DNA of 64,000 nucleotides from Flavobacterium soli DSM 19725 (GCF_000422705.1 NZ_KE383907.1:309327-373326); one strand, 5' to 3'; shown: positions 26,063 through 36,254, counted from the stretch's first letter. Numbers and translations: made by a program. Notes: generated from the sequence alone by a model not told the origin.

Positions 26063-27376
26063 TTAAGATTCAAAAGAGGGGTCAGGCTTCAGGCGGTTGC
26101 TCCAGTAATAGGTTGCTAAACCAAGAATCAGATTTAGTAATCCAATCATAGTCTCCATCGGATGATGAATAATCGTGTAACCAATCATCCATAGGGATCC
26201 TGATAAGAAGATTATTTGAAAAAAAGGAAAAAAGGGACTGCGATAAGTTTCGTTACTCTTCTTGCGATTTTTACGCCGTATTATAAATACAGCAAGCACC
26301 ACCAGCATAGTGGACATACTCAGTAAAACGCCACAGTATATCATAATTTGTTCGAATGTACCCGTTACAATTAAAATAACACTTAGTATGAACTGCAACC
26401 ACAAGGCTCTTTTCGGCACCTGGTTTTTTTCTACTTTGAAGTATTGCCATAGCCTATGCTCACCCGCCATGCTCGCCGTAACCCGAGGTCCTACCCAGAC
26501 CATAGCACTTATGCTTGACACCAGTAAAAAAGATATGATAATACCGAACAGTTTTCCGACATCTGTACCGAACATTTTTTTTGCAGCAATTTCTCCGACT
26601 TCCAACTTTCCGACTAATTCGGCAGCAGGAATATGTTTTAGAAAAACAAACTGTAGCAAGGTATATAGTATGGTTACTGCCAAAGTACCTCCTATGAGTG
26701 CAACTGGCAAAGATCTTCTGGGATTTTCAAACTCTTCGGAGATGTAGGCAGCCGCATTCCAACCAGAGTAAGAATAGCTCACATAAATTAATGCGATGGC
26801 GAAAGCTCCTGATTGTATTTCAGAGAAGTACTGCTGGTTGATCTCATAGCTCACTTCAGACTGTTCCGCTACTACTATGCCTGAAAGAATTATTACGGCC
26901 ATTATCAGTACTTTAAACAATGTGGAAAGTATCTGGAATTTGGAACTGGTTTTCAGGTTTTTCGTGTGAATGAAAGTAATAACGGCAATAACGGAGATGG
27001 CAATCCATTTGATATTATAATCCCCGAAACTAAAATATTCTGTAAATGCAATCGCTGCAAGAGCAATGGGTGCCGCAAAACCCACGGTAAGTGATACCCA
27101 ACCAGATAGATACCCAGCTATAGGATGATACATCTCAGAAAGAAAAGCGTATTCTCCGCCTGATTTGCGTATATAAGTGCCTACTTCTGCATAGCTGAAA
27201 GCCCCGGCTAATGCTAATATGCCCCCCAGTATCCATAGTGTGAGTATAGATGCGGGATGCCCCATATCTTTCAATTGAAATCCCAGGCTGGTAAATGCAC
27301 CTGTGCCTATCATGTTGGCCATTACGATAGCAACACCAGCAAGAGTGGATATTTTATACGCTAATTTCTTTTGCAT
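26063..27376 (-). CDS. APC-family amino-acid permease
   Basis: 437 residues, about twelve membrane helices. The family start is 'MANMIGTGAFTSLGFQL' (helix 1 with G-x-G substrate loop), then 'EVGTYIRKSGGEYAFLSEMY' and 'ISEEFENPRRSLP' (helix 6 region). It belongs to the amino acid-polyamine-organocation superfamily; its substrate cannot be read from sequence. It begins directly after the flavin oxidoreductase stop (no gap) and so is translated in the same message. Confidence 0.88.
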   Translation of the reverse strand: MQKKLAYKISTLAGVAIVMANMIGTGAFTSLGFQLKDMGHPASILTLWILGGILALAGAFSYAEVGTYIRKSGGEYAFLSEMYHPIAGYLSGWVSLTVGFAAPIALAAIAFTEYFSFGDYNIKWIAISVIAVITFIHTKNLKTSSKFQILSTLFKVLIMAVIILSGIVVAEQSEVSYEINQQYFSEIQSGAFAIALIYVSYSYSGWNAAAYISEEFENPRRSLPVALIGGTLAVTILYTLLQFVFLKHIPAAELVGKLEVGEIAAKKMFGTDVGKLFGIIISFLLVSSISAMVWVGPRVTASMAGEHRLWQYFKVEKNQVPKRALWLQFILSVILIVTGTFEQIMIYCGVLLSMSTMLVVLAVFIIRRKNRKKSNETYRSPFFPFFQIIFLSGSLWMIGYTIIHHPMETMIGLLNLILGLATYYWSNRLKPDPSFES

Positions 27377-28420
27377 CTATAAAAAGTATTCGTCGGTTAG
27401 TTCTTTATTTACCATAGCACCTGTCATATTTCCCGCAGAAACGGCATTTGCTACAGACCTCATCATGGCTGTATTGTCGCCACATGCATATACTCCCTCA
27501 ACCGTTGTTTTATAAAAATCATCAACCTTTATGTGACCGAACGCTGTAAGTTCACAACCCAATGCCACCGGAACTTCACAGTGCTGTTCGAAAGGAACTG
27601 CGGCATAGACCGCCTCAAAATGCTGGATACCTCGATCTTTAAAAACGACAGATTTTATATACCCATTTTCGTGAACTATCTCGACTATCTCATTTTCAAC
27701 AATCGAAATCTTATGCTTATCCAATGTTTTAATTTGATCAGTAGAGAAATCAGGCTTGCCGTTTGTAAGAATGGTTAGGTCATCAGTAAGATTATTAATC
27801 ATAGACGATAAATGATAAGCCCGATCACCATTTGCTAATAGTCCGGTTTTCATGTTACGAACCTCGTATCCATGGCAATACGGGCAATGGATCACGGAAA
27901 TGCCCCAGCATTCAGCAAAACCTTTAATGTTTGGCATGATATCTCTAATGCCTGTGGCAAATACCAGTTTCTTCGCTGTAAACCGCTCTTTTTTATCTGT
28001 CACAACTTCGAAACCATTATCCATTTCTATTCCACTGACCACAAGTCCTTCATGAAATAGTACAGTTTTGTAATTCAATACCTGGGCTTTACCCTTTGCT
28101 GTAATGTTGCCGGGTTTTTCACCATCCTGCGTAATGAAATTATGAGAATGTGGTGTTTGTCTATTACAAGGTAATCCGCTATCAATGATTAAAACGTTTC
28201 TCAACGAACGTCCCAAAGACATAGCTGCCGACAATCCGGCATAACTTCCTCCTATAATAATGACATCAAAGTTTGTGTGCTTTTTCATTTTATTATTGTT
28301 TGTAAATGAAGTGAGCGGAAAAAATAGCATTCCGGCAATTGACAATCCACCTAGCGAAATAAATTCGGCTCTCGTTAACAGCCTCAAATCTTTTCCAGAA
28401 TTATTTTTAATGCTATCCAT
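27377..28420 (-). CDS. Thioredoxin-reductase-like FAD oxidoreductase with N-terminal extension
   Basis: 347 residues. The core starts at Met45: 'FDVIIIGGSYAGLSAAMSLG' is the FAD-binding GxGxxA-type loop, 'CPYCHGYE' is the redox-active CxxC, 'ATGIRDIMPN' and 'GVYACGDNTAMM' are family blocks. The first 44 residues are extra: a basic stretch then the hydrophobic 'FISLGGLSIAGMLFFPL', possibly a membrane anchor. The 28420 start overlaps the MFS stop by 8 bases, which favours the long form. Such enzymes pass NADPH electrons to small redox partners; none is encoded nearby. A second product from Met45 (cytoplasmic) is possible. Confidence 0.85.
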   Translation of the reverse strand: MDSIKNNSGKDLRLLTRAEFISLGGLSIAGMLFFPLTSFTNNNKMKKHTNFDVIIIGGSYAGLSAAMSLGRSLRNVLIIDSGLPCNRQTPHSHNFITQDGEKPGNITAKGKAQVLNYKTVLFHEGLVVSGIEMDNGFEVVTDKKERFTAKKLVFATGIRDIMPNIKGFAECWGISVIHCPYCHGYEVRNMKTGLLANGDRAYHLSSMINNLTDDLTILTNGKPDFSTDQIKTLDKHKISIVENEIVEIVHENGYIKSVVFKDRGIQHFEAVYAAVPFEQHCEVPVALGCELTAFGHIKVDDFYKTTVEGVYACGDNTAMMRSVANAVSAGNMTGAMVNKELTDEYFL

Positions 28421-30023
28421 CTATCTGATTTTCCATTTGGTTATTGGATGTACTTTCAGAATTAATCACAACTGAAGCATTCTTATTACCGATTGTTTGT
28501 GGCCCTTTAAACAGGATATACAGAAAGAGGGCTGTCATGATGAAAGCTCCAATCCACATCGCTTGTTGCCAGCCTGTAACAAAAGATTCTCTTGCAAAAT
28601 GGATTAGCATTTCTTTCTGACCTCCAGCATTTGGTGCAATTGCCAGAGCATGTGCCAGTCCTTCTTTAGAAGTCGCAATAATATCCTGAGAAAACCCTTT
28701 TAATTTTGCTTCTATAGAAGTACTGTAGCCTGCGGTTACCAGCGGTCCAAGCAAGGCTACTCCTAAAGCTGTCCCCAATTCTCTGGTAATATCATTCAAG
28801 GCAGAAGCAACTCCTTGTCGGTCAGTTGGCAGTGAAGCGGTAATGGCTTCTGTGGAAGGAGTCATCGAAAATCCCATACCTAAACCCATGACCATTAAGC
28901 CGGGCAGTACAGACAGGTATCCTGTTTCAGCAGACACAAAAGCAGCCATCAGCATGGCACCGAATGCACCGAATGCAATCCCCAAAGCCATGGTGTATTT
29001 GCTGCCAATTCTTAATGCCAGCTTTGGAGCCATACCTGAGCTAAGCATCATCAAAACTGCCATCGGCATCATTCCTAATGTAGAACGCAGACCTGACCAG
29101 CCCAATACGCCCTGAAAAAATGGGAACAGTACTATGAATATACCTGCCTGCACACCAAATACAGTTAAAAGCGAGATAGAACCACTTGAAAGGCTTCGTT
29201 CACGGAACAGTCTGATATCCAGCAAGGGGGCTTTGTGCCGTAGTTCCCATAATATAAAACCAATTGTACCGCTTATACCGACGAACAAGCTCACCAACAC
29301 TAAGGGTTCATTCCAACCCAATGCAGGTGCTTCATGCAACGCATAAATAACACCTACGGTAGCCAACACGGAGAGTAATGAACCTACGATATCAAATGGA
29401 TGGCTGGTTTTCTCCGTTGAATTAGGAACAAAACGAATGGTCATCATTATGGATACTGCGGCAAGTACTACTGGCAACAGGAATAACCACCTCCAGCTCG
29501 CAACATCTACCAATAGTGCAGAAAGATACATTCCTAAAATACCGCCACCTCCGGCAACACCTGTCCAAATCCCTATTGCTTTGGATCGTTCTTCTTTCGG
29601 GAAAGTGGAAGTAATTACAGCTAATGTCACGGGCATAATCAACGCAGCTCCTATACCGGTAAGCAATCGGGCAATCAACATCATAGCTGCACTTGTTGCT
29701 ATACCTGACAGTGCACTAGCCGTTCCGAAGATGATAAGTCCGGTAAGTAACATTTTCTTTCTTCCTTTCCTGTCACCAAGAGCACCAAGAGGTAATAATA
29801 GAGCAGCCAGTGTCAGGGTATAAATATTAATCATCCATAAAACCGTGTTTTGGGATGCACCAAATTCAATCGCCAGCATCGGTTGTGCTACGTTCAATCC
29901 GCTTACGGAGGCAATGACCGCCATTAATGCTATGCATACGGTTATTAATATTTTCTTTAAATGGGGTGGTGTTGTTTCTACCTCTGTTTCCAGTGTGCTA
30001 TTTGTTGTTTTATTCGTGTTCAT
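28413..30023 (-). CDS. MFS drug exporter, 14-helix DHA2 (EmrB/QacA) type
   Basis: 536 residues. Motif A 'PLGALGDRKGRKKMLLTG' (about 80-97) lies between helices 2 and 3, and motif C-like 'GVAGGGGILGMYLSALL' in helix 5 marks a drug/H+ antiporter. The length and fourteen predicted helices are those of DHA2 pumps. It lies between the RND pump and the oxidoreductase in one leftward operon, so the island combines one inner-membrane pump and one three-part pump. Substrates are not predictable. Confidence 0.88.
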   Translation of the reverse strand: MNTNKTTNSTLETEVETTPPHLKKILITVCIALMAVIASVSGLNVAQPMLAIEFGASQNTVLWMINIYTLTLAALLLPLGALGDRKGRKKMLLTGLIIFGTASALSGIATSAAMMLIARLLTGIGAALIMPVTLAVITSTFPKEERSKAIGIWTGVAGGGGILGMYLSALLVDVASWRWLFLLPVVLAAVSIMMTIRFVPNSTEKTSHPFDIVGSLLSVLATVGVIYALHEAPALGWNEPLVLVSLFVGISGTIGFILWELRHKAPLLDIRLFRERSLSSGSISLLTVFGVQAGIFIVLFPFFQGVLGWSGLRSTLGMMPMAVLMMLSSGMAPKLALRIGSKYTMALGIAFGAFGAMLMAAFVSAETGYLSVLPGLMVMGLGMGFSMTPSTEAITASLPTDRQGVASALNDITRELGTALGVALLGPLVTAGYSTSIEAKLKGFSQDIIATSKEGLAHALAIAPNAGGQKEMLIHFARESFVTGWQQAMWIGAFIMTALFLYILFKGPQTIGNKNASVVINSESTSNNQMENQIDG

Positions 30024-30039
30024 TTTCTATGCTTATTTT

Positions 30040-33000
30040 TTACTTAATATCTTCAACCATTTCAACTAATGGCTGATCCAGATTCACTGCTTTGATTAAC
30101 GGTTTTACATCTTTGCGTTTTACTTCACCTTTTATCAAATCGACAAGGAGATAAATGGACGGTACAACAAACAAAGTGAGTATCATTGAACTGGTCAAAC
30201 CACCAATCAACACCCAGGCTAAACCATTCTTCCATTCCGCTCCGGCACCAGATGATAAGGCAATGGGAAGCATTCCGAAAATCATGGCAAGCGTGGTCAT
30301 TAATATGGGACGGAGTCTGGCTTTTCCGCTTAGGATCAGTGCTTCAATGGTGTTCTTTCCATTTGCTTTTAACTGATTAGCAAAATCCACGATCAGTATC
30401 CCATTTTTGGCAACCAACCCTATCAGCATAATCATGCCCAATAGAGAAAAGAAATTGAGGGTATGCATGGTTAAGGCCAGTGCCAATAATGCACCTATAA
30501 TGGCTACAGGAATGGAAAAGAATACGACGAAAGGATATACAAAAGAGTTATAGAGCATTACCATAATCAGGTACACTAGCAGTATGGAAGCTACTAATGC
30601 CAGCAAGAGGTTGGAAAATGTTTCCTTCATATATTTCATCTCGCCTTCGGCATCAATGTTTATATCTTTGTCAAACTTGGCTTTTTGTATGAATTGATCC
30701 AGTTCAGTGCTGATAACGCTTGGTGTAACCCCCAGTACTTGTGATGTAATCGTAACAGAAGGCATTCTGTCTTTCCTATCCAATTGTTTGGAAGCTATTC
30801 CATAATTAAAATCAGCGAACTGCTCCAATTTCACGGATTGTCCCATCGAGTTGACAAATGAAAGATTACGGAGGCTTTCCTCATTCTTCCTGTCGAATTT
30901 GTCATAGGCAATTTCAACGTCATATTCCTTCTGCTTGTCACTAAACTTCACATCCGTATTTCCACTGAAAGCAATGTTCATTGACATTCCCACGACATCC
31001 ATACTCAGACCCAAATCCGCCATTTTATCCCTGTCAATTGCTACCTGCAATTCAGGCGTTCCTTTCTCAACAGATAATTTTACATCCGATGTTCCTTTAA
31101 TTGTTTTCAACTTATCAGCAATAGCTACGGCTGCTGTATAAATCTTATCAGGATCATTACCGGACACGACCAATGAAATAGGGGCATCGTTTGAGGTTCC
31201 CATCATATTCATAATGGCAGAGTTTACCTTTACACCGGGCAGCAACTTTTCCAGTTCCAATTTGGTGTAGTGTGCAAACAAGTCGGATGATTGAGTTCTT
31301 TCCTCTTTGGATACAAGCTTGATATTGATCTCCGCTTTGTTCTGCGTATTCCTGCTACTGCCCATAGAGCCGGAGCTGGTACCGATACTTGAATATACTT
31401 TTGCCACCTCAGGTTTATCAAACAGCAATCTTTCTACTTTCTTAACGGTTTCATCCGTATTTTGAAGTGTTACGCTTTGAGGCAGTTCAAGGTTAATCAG
31501 TACTTCACCTTTGTCGCCGTTACTGGCGAATTCCCCTCCAATAAATCCAGCACCTACCAGCATGAAAGAAGCGATGATCAGTGCAAAAGACCCTCCCAAT
31601 ACCCATCGCTTCTTAGCCAAAGCTTTAGCAAGCATACGACCATAGAAATTTGTTAGCCGGGTAAGCCAATTTTCAAATACCGTTAATACCTTTCCAAATA
31701 CTGAATTCGTGTTGAGGTGTTCAACTTTTGCCCAGCGCGAAGCCAATAAAGGCGTGAGTGTGAAAGAAACGAATAAACTCATCAATGTTGCGATGACAAT
31801 CACCATTGAATATTGTCCCAGCATATTGGATATGATCCCGCCTACCATAGTGAGCGGTAGAAAAACGATTACATCTACCAGCGTAATAGCGACAGCGGTA
31901 AAACCTATTTCCTGCCTGCCGTCTATAGAGGCTCTGACCTTGTCTTTACCTTTTTCAAGGTGGCGGTAAATGTTTTCCAGTACCACTATGCTGTCGTCAA
32001 CCAATATTCCGATAACAAGGGAAATAGCCATCAGGGTTAAAAGATTAATGGTATAGCCCAGCAGGTTCATCGCAATAAACACCGACAAAAGTGATGCAGG
32101 TATAGAGATCATAACAATCAGGGAATTACGAAGGCTATGAAGGAACAGCAACATCACAGCGGCTACAATTACAATGGCTAAAAAGAAATCGAACATTACC
32201 AGATCGGCCGCTTCTATAGTAAATTCGGAACTATCGTTAGCAATGTTGAATTTTAATTCCTGCTTTGCGTAAGTGCTTTCTATTTCGCTTAATGTTTCCT
32301 TGACGGCTCTTGCCACTTCTACAGAATTGGCATCCCTCTGTTTAATTAATTGAAGGCCTATTGAGTTTTTTCCATCTATCCGATTAAATGTAGTAATGTC
32401 TTTTACACCATCCTGAACAGCGGCAATGTCAGAAAGCCTTATTTTGGAACCGGTAGTGGGATCGTTTTTAATGATCAGATTTTTGATATCATCAATCGAC
32501 TGGTATTTTCCTTTGAGCTTAATGTTGGTTTCTGACTGATTATTGGTCAGCTTTCCTGTTGGAAATTCGAGGTTGGCATTGTTGATAGCCTGATTTACCT
32601 GAAGTAAAGAAACCCCGTATTGATCGGCTCTGCTCCGGTTAATATTCACTTTTATAACCCGCTCTTCACCACCTACCAGTTCCACTCTGGCTGTCCCTTT
32701 AATTTTGGTAATAGCCGGCTTTATCTCATCTTTTATCAATGCATACAGGTCTGTCGGGTTCATTCTTGCTGTCAAGCCGAATCGCATGATAGGCATATCT
32801 GTCATTGAAAATTTGCCTATAGCCGGTGGTTTGGCACTTGCAGGCAAATCTTTGACCACTTCATTTACCTTTCTTTGTGCATCCTGCATGGCTTGTTCCA
32901 CATCTGCATCAACTTTCAACTGTACAGTTATGGAGGACATGCCATCTAGTGAAGTAGATTTGATGGCATCAATATTATCGATACCTGAAACCGCATCTTC

Positions 33001-33201
33001 TATTTTTTTGGTGATGCCGGTTTCTACTTCACTGGGCGAAGCTCCCGGATACGCTGTTGTGATGCTGAACATTGACATTGACATATCCGGGGTAAGCTCG
33101 TAATTCAGCCTTGAATAGCTTATTATGCCCAAAAATGTCAGTGCTATGAAAATGACCATGATGAATGACGGTCGTTTTATGGATAGTTCTGTTATTGACA
33201 T
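30040..33201 (-). CDS. RND multidrug efflux pump, inner-membrane subunit
   Basis: 1053 residues. The N-terminus 'SIKRPSFIMVIFIALTFLG' is that of HAE-1 pumps; the porter domain shows 'PGASPSEVETGITKKIEDAV'; helix 4 has 'GILVDDSIVVLENIYRHLEKG' with the proton-relay Asp pair; helix 6 begins near 'FLPLTMVGGIIS', and the second half repeats the plan ('LIGLVAKNGILIVDFANQL'). It forms a trimer and works with the adaptor (33218) and TolC (34316) encoded just before it. It is a proton-driven pump; the substrate class is not clear (HAE-1 rather than metal-type, since it has no metal-site residues I can recognise). Confidence 0.95.
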   Translation of the reverse strand: MSITELSIKRPSFIMVIFIALTFLGIISYSRLNYELTPDMSMSMFSITTAYPGASPSEVETGITKKIEDAVSGIDNIDAIKSTSLDGMSSITVQLKVDADVEQAMQDAQRKVNEVVKDLPASAKPPAIGKFSMTDMPIMRFGLTARMNPTDLYALIKDEIKPAITKIKGTARVELVGGEERVIKVNINRSRADQYGVSLLQVNQAINNANLEFPTGKLTNNQSETNIKLKGKYQSIDDIKNLIIKNDPTTGSKIRLSDIAAVQDGVKDITTFNRIDGKNSIGLQLIKQRDANSVEVARAVKETLSEIESTYAKQELKFNIANDSSEFTIEAADLVMFDFFLAIVIVAAVMLLFLHSLRNSLIVMISIPASLLSVFIAMNLLGYTINLLTLMAISLVIGILVDDSIVVLENIYRHLEKGKDKVRASIDGRQEIGFTAVAITLVDVIVFLPLTMVGGIISNMLGQYSMVIVIATLMSLFVSFTLTPLLASRWAKVEHLNTNSVFGKVLTVFENWLTRLTNFYGRMLAKALAKKRWVLGGSFALIIASFMLVGAGFIGGEFASNGDKGEVLINLELPQSVTLQNTDETVKKVERLLFDKPEVAKVYSSIGTSSGSMGSSRNTQNKAEINIKLVSKEERTQSSDLFAHYTKLELEKLLPGVKVNSAIMNMMGTSNDAPISLVVSGNDPDKIYTAAVAIADKLKTIKGTSDVKLSVEKGTPELQVAIDRDKMADLGLSMDVVGMSMNIAFSGNTDVKFSDKQKEYDVEIAYDKFDRKNEESLRNLSFVNSMGQSVKLEQFADFNYGIASKQLDRKDRMPSVTITSQVLGVTPSVISTELDQFIQKAKFDKDINIDAEGEMKYMKETFSNLLLALVASILLVYLIMVMLYNSFVYPFVVFFSIPVAIIGALLALALTMHTLNFFSLLGMIMLIGLVAKNGILIVDFANQLKANGKNTIEALILSGKARLRPILMTTLAMIFGMLPIALSSGAGAEWKNGLAWVLIGGLTSSMILTLFVVPSIYLLVDLIKGEVKRKDVKPLIKAVNLDQPLVEMVEDIK

Positions 33202-33217
33202 GGAAAATCTGATTTTG

Positions 33218-34306
33218 TTATTTAATTACCTGCACTTTCGAGCCGTCATTGATATTGAGTTGTCCCGTTTCAATTACTTTGTCTGTTGTCGAGAGACCTT
33301 CGAGCACCACTACATTTTCTCCCTGCACTTGGCCTGTTGTAATCTTTTTTAATACCGCAACATCGCCTTCCAACACATAAACCTGTGGGGCTTGTAGGCT
33401 ACCAACAACGGTTTTTACAGGTATCATCAGCACATTATCCGTATAGTCATTGTTGATGATGGCTTTACCGCTCATACCAGGTTTCAAAGGATTTTTGGAG
33501 TTATTGGGTATTTGTACTTCTACCAGAAAATTTCTGTTGGCATCTGCCTGTGCAGCAATGTAAACCACTCGTCCTGTCACTTCATAATCAGGATATAAAT
33601 CGGGCACTACCTGAATTGTTTTTCCAATTGAAAGCCTGATTACATCCTTGTCCAACAACTGCAATTGTAGTTTAAGTGAAGAATTGTCCACGATATCTGC
33701 CAGCTCTGTTCCAGTGCTAATGTAACTGCCTGTTTGCACGTGAGATTTATTAACGGTACCGGAAAAAGGGGCTATTATAGTAGTAGATTTTCTAATAGCA
33801 TTGATGGTATTTAGCTTTGATTCCGCAGACTTAACAGCCAGCTTTTGCTCATCTACCTCTCGAATACTAATTGCATTGGCTTTTAGCATATTTTCCATTT
33901 TCAACAGATCAGCCTTTGCCTTTTGCAATGTCTCCAGTGCTAACTGTCTATCTATTGCGTTCTGCTGCCGCTCTATATGCTCTGACTCGTTAAATACCGA
34001 CACGATGGTTTGTCCCTTCGAAATATGTGCTCCATCCTTTAATGCGGTGGTGACTATCCTGCCGGAAATATCAGCCGTCAAAGTCATTGCATTTACGGGT
34101 ATAAAAAAACCATTGGAAGTATAGGTTCCGGTTAAGCTTTTATATTGAGGGTTAGTAACCGTTACAGGAAATACCAATGTCTTAGTAGCACCGATTTCGG
34201 CCTTTGCATCCAGCTTTTGCTTGTTATGACTGAGTGTAAATAAAACAACCAACAATAATCCTGTAATTATTAAAATCGGAACGATGTATTTTTTTATCCT
34301 TTTCAT
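33218..34306 (-). CDS. RND periplasmic adaptor (membrane fusion protein)
   Basis: 362 residues. N-terminal anchor 'YIVPILIITGLLLVVLFTL', then the lipoyl half 'LTADISGRIVTTALKDGAHISKGQ', a coiled-coil hairpin (about 112-175), the second lipoyl half 'TTIIAPFSGTVNKSHVQTGS' and beta-barrel and membrane-proximal domains ending 'VIETGQLNINDGSKVQVIK'. It links the RND pump to TolC. Gaps to its neighbours are 16 and 9 bases, consistent with one operon. Confidence 0.93.
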   Translation of the reverse strand: MKRIKKYIVPILIITGLLLVVLFTLSHNKQKLDAKAEIGATKTLVFPVTVTNPQYKSLTGTYTSNGFFIPVNAMTLTADISGRIVTTALKDGAHISKGQTIVSVFNESEHIERQQNAIDRQLALETLQKAKADLLKMENMLKANAISIREVDEQKLAVKSAESKLNTINAIRKSTTIIAPFSGTVNKSHVQTGSYISTGTELADIVDNSSLKLQLQLLDKDVIRLSIGKTIQVVPDLYPDYEVTGRVVYIAAQADANRNFLVEVQIPNNSKNPLKPGMSGKAIINNDYTDNVLMIPVKTVVGSLQAPQVYVLEGDVAVLKKITTGQVQGENVVVLEGLSTTDKVIETGQLNINDGSKVQVIK

Positions 34307-34315
34307 TCTTGAATA

Positions 34316-35656
34316 TTATTTTAAAATAGATTGTATATTTCCTGATATCTTTAGAAATTCTAATTCTGCTGACTGAACTTCTAAGACGGCTTTTAGATAG
34401 GCTGTCTGTGACTCCTTCACCTGGGTATTGGCATCCAATAAATCTTTCAATGAAGTGTAGCCGTTTTGAAACTGGATATAGGAAAGCGCATATACTTCTT
34501 CAGCAAGGGTTTTACTCTCTTTTGTGGTTGCTAAATTTGCGGTATTGATCGTTAGCCTCTCCCTTGCATTCTTTACTTCTTTGTTTACCGTATTTTGTTG
34601 GATCGTTATATCCAGTTCATTTTGCTTATGCTCCAATTGCAGCTGTCTGACTTTTGATAATTTATAGTTTCCGTCAAAGATGGGTATGGATAGGTTTAAG
34701 CTTGCTAGAGAGTTGGGATACCAGTTTGTAGTGCTTCTGAAAATATTCGCCTCATTTTGTTGTGCCAATGTTCCATATTTAAAATTGAATGAGAGCTTAG
34801 GTAAATAAGAATGCTTCATTTGCTTTAAGGCCAACGTTGTTAATTTATCCTGTTCCTGAAGCAATTGAATGTCCAGAGAATTTATGCTGATGTCTTCGCC
34901 AAGAAGATGAGATAGTGTGGAATGGTCTATTTCTGTTTCAATACTGATTTTTTCTTCTAAAGGAAATGTCATTGTGTACTTTAGTATGGTCATGCTTTGC
35001 TCGTATTCAAGCTGTGCATTTTGAAGCCTGGTTTGCAGATTACTCCGTTCAAATTGTAATCGCTTTAAATCTATCGAGTTGGCAAAGCCATTGTCAACCT
35101 GCGACTGTACACTCACCAAAAGGGAATCTATTTGCAATATGTTATTATGGATGTCTGCCTGTTGCAGAAATGCAACCTGTGAAACGGTGTAGGCATTTGA
35201 AATATCATACATAATTTGCTCAACGGTTTTTTGCTTGTCTAGCATACCTATTCTGGAATGCTGTCTTGCTATTTTCTGACCGGTAATTTTCTCAAAATCG
35301 ATCAGCGTTTGCGATAGCTCAACATTTGCTGATGCATTGTATTTTGTTCCAAACTGAACAGCTTGATCCTGACCGGGCTGCCCCAAAAATTCACCGGGGA
35401 TAATCTGCGTAATTAGTTTCAGGTTGTTGGTGTAGGCTGCATCAGCCTTTACTTGTGGCAGGTATCCGGACAATTCTTCCCTGAATTTTTGATTGTACTT
35501 CTCCAATTCAAAATCAGACTTCTGAATGGAAAGATGATGACTAACACCATATTCTACCGCTTGCTTTAACGTAAAACTTACAGGTTGCTGTGCCCAGATG
35601 AAATGTGGGATTGTCAATAATAACAGCAGACAGTATCTTAAAACCTTATTATTCAT
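34316..35656 (-). CDS. TolC-family outer-membrane efflux channel
   Basis: 446 residues from the ATG at 35656 (an ATG at 35674 adds six). Signal peptide ends 'IPHFIWAQQ'. It contains the two-fold repeated helical hairpins and strands of TolC: 'FTLKQAVEYGVSHHLSIQ' at the start, 'QFQNGYTSLKDLLDANTQVK' near the end. First structural gene of the efflux operon, directly behind a GTTCA-N8-TGAAC site and the MarR-type regulator gene. Confidence 0.93.
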   Translation of the reverse strand: MNNKVLRYCLLLLLTIPHFIWAQQPVSFTLKQAVEYGVSHHLSIQKSDFELEKYNQKFREELSGYLPQVKADAAYTNNLKLITQIIPGEFLGQPGQDQAVQFGTKYNASANVELSQTLIDFEKITGQKIARQHSRIGMLDKQKTVEQIMYDISNAYTVSQVAFLQQADIHNNILQIDSLLVSVQSQVDNGFANSIDLKRLQFERSNLQTRLQNAQLEYEQSMTILKYTMTFPLEEKISIETEIDHSTLSHLLGEDISINSLDIQLLQEQDKLTTLALKQMKHSYLPKLSFNFKYGTLAQQNEANIFRSTTNWYPNSLASLNLSIPIFDGNYKLSKVRQLQLEHKQNELDITIQQNTVNKEVKNARERLTINTANLATTKESKTLAEEVYALSYIQFQNGYTSLKDLLDANTQVKESQTAYLKAVLEVQSAELEFLKISGNIQSILK

Positions 35657-35687
35657 TTTGTTTATTATATTCAATATTTATTAATCA

Positions 35688-35705
35688 GTTCAGTTTTTTA
35701 TGAAC
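35688..35705. promoter_or_regulatory. Palindromic operator GTTCA-N8-TGAAC before tolC
   Basis: GTTCA (35688-35692), 8 bases, TGAAC (35701-35705), in the short gap between the MarR-type gene and tolC. The same 5-8-5 site occurs upstream of the regulator itself at 36237, so both are likely its binding sites. Confidence 0.6.
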
Positions 35706-35724
35706 TTTTAAGGCAAAAAAAAGG

Positions 35725-36183
35725 TTATTTCCTATTTTCCCATTTTTTGATGGCAATCATCAATTCCTTATAAACGAAGTCTAAAAATTCGGTTACTTCT
35801 TTAAGGTCATTATTAAACTGTGGGGTCTTGGTAGTTCTGGCTTTCAGTATTTCTTTCAGTATAACATTCAGGTCATCGAATTTCTCGAAATTCTCCTTGG
35901 TCATCTGTGTCCAGTTGTTCATCTTACAACGGAAATAGCGTTTTTTATCGCCAAGCTTGGTAATGTATTCTATATGGTGTGTCATCATCAACCTGTTCAA
36001 TGCATTGCTGGTTCCACCTTTACTTAAATGCAGGGTTTCCATAATTTCATCAAAGGTCAATTCTACTTTGTCGGCAACCAGAAAAAGTCCCCAAACCCTA
36101 CACTCGGCAGGCGGCAATCCATACTTTTCATTCAGTACGCCAAATTGCTCAATCAGTTCTTTTTGTTTCTCGGTTAAAACCAT
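35725..36183 (-). CDS. GbsR/MarR-type transcriptional regulator of the efflux operon
   Basis: 152 residues. Winged-helix core: 'YGLPPAECRVWGLFLVADKV', 'LTFDEIMETLHLSKGGTSNAL' (recognition helix) and 'RLMMTHHIEYITKLGDKKRYF' (wing), then a C-terminal helical dimer region. GbsR-like MarR proteins are usually ligand-released repressors. It heads the leftward efflux operon and has identical palindromes in front of itself and in front of tolC, so autorepression and efflux repression are inferred. Confidence 0.87.
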   Translation of the reverse strand: MVLTEKQKELIEQFGVLNEKYGLPPAECRVWGLFLVADKVELTFDEIMETLHLSKGGTSNALNRLMMTHHIEYITKLGDKKRYFRCKMNNWTQMTKENFEKFDDLNVILKEILKARTTKTPQFNNDLKEVTEFLDFVYKELMIAIKKWENRK

Positions 36184-36236
36184 AATTGTAAATGCTCTTC
36201 TACTAATTCTGAAGCAAAGATAATAAGGTTTTTTGA

Positions 36237-36254
36237 GTTCAGCAAATTATGAAC
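36237..36254. promoter_or_regulatory. Palindromic operator GTTCA-N8-TGAAC before the regulator
   Basis: GTTCA (36237-36241), 8 bases, TGAAC (36250-36254), 54 bases before the MarR-type start codon. Same half-sites and spacing as the site before tolC. Confidence 0.6.
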
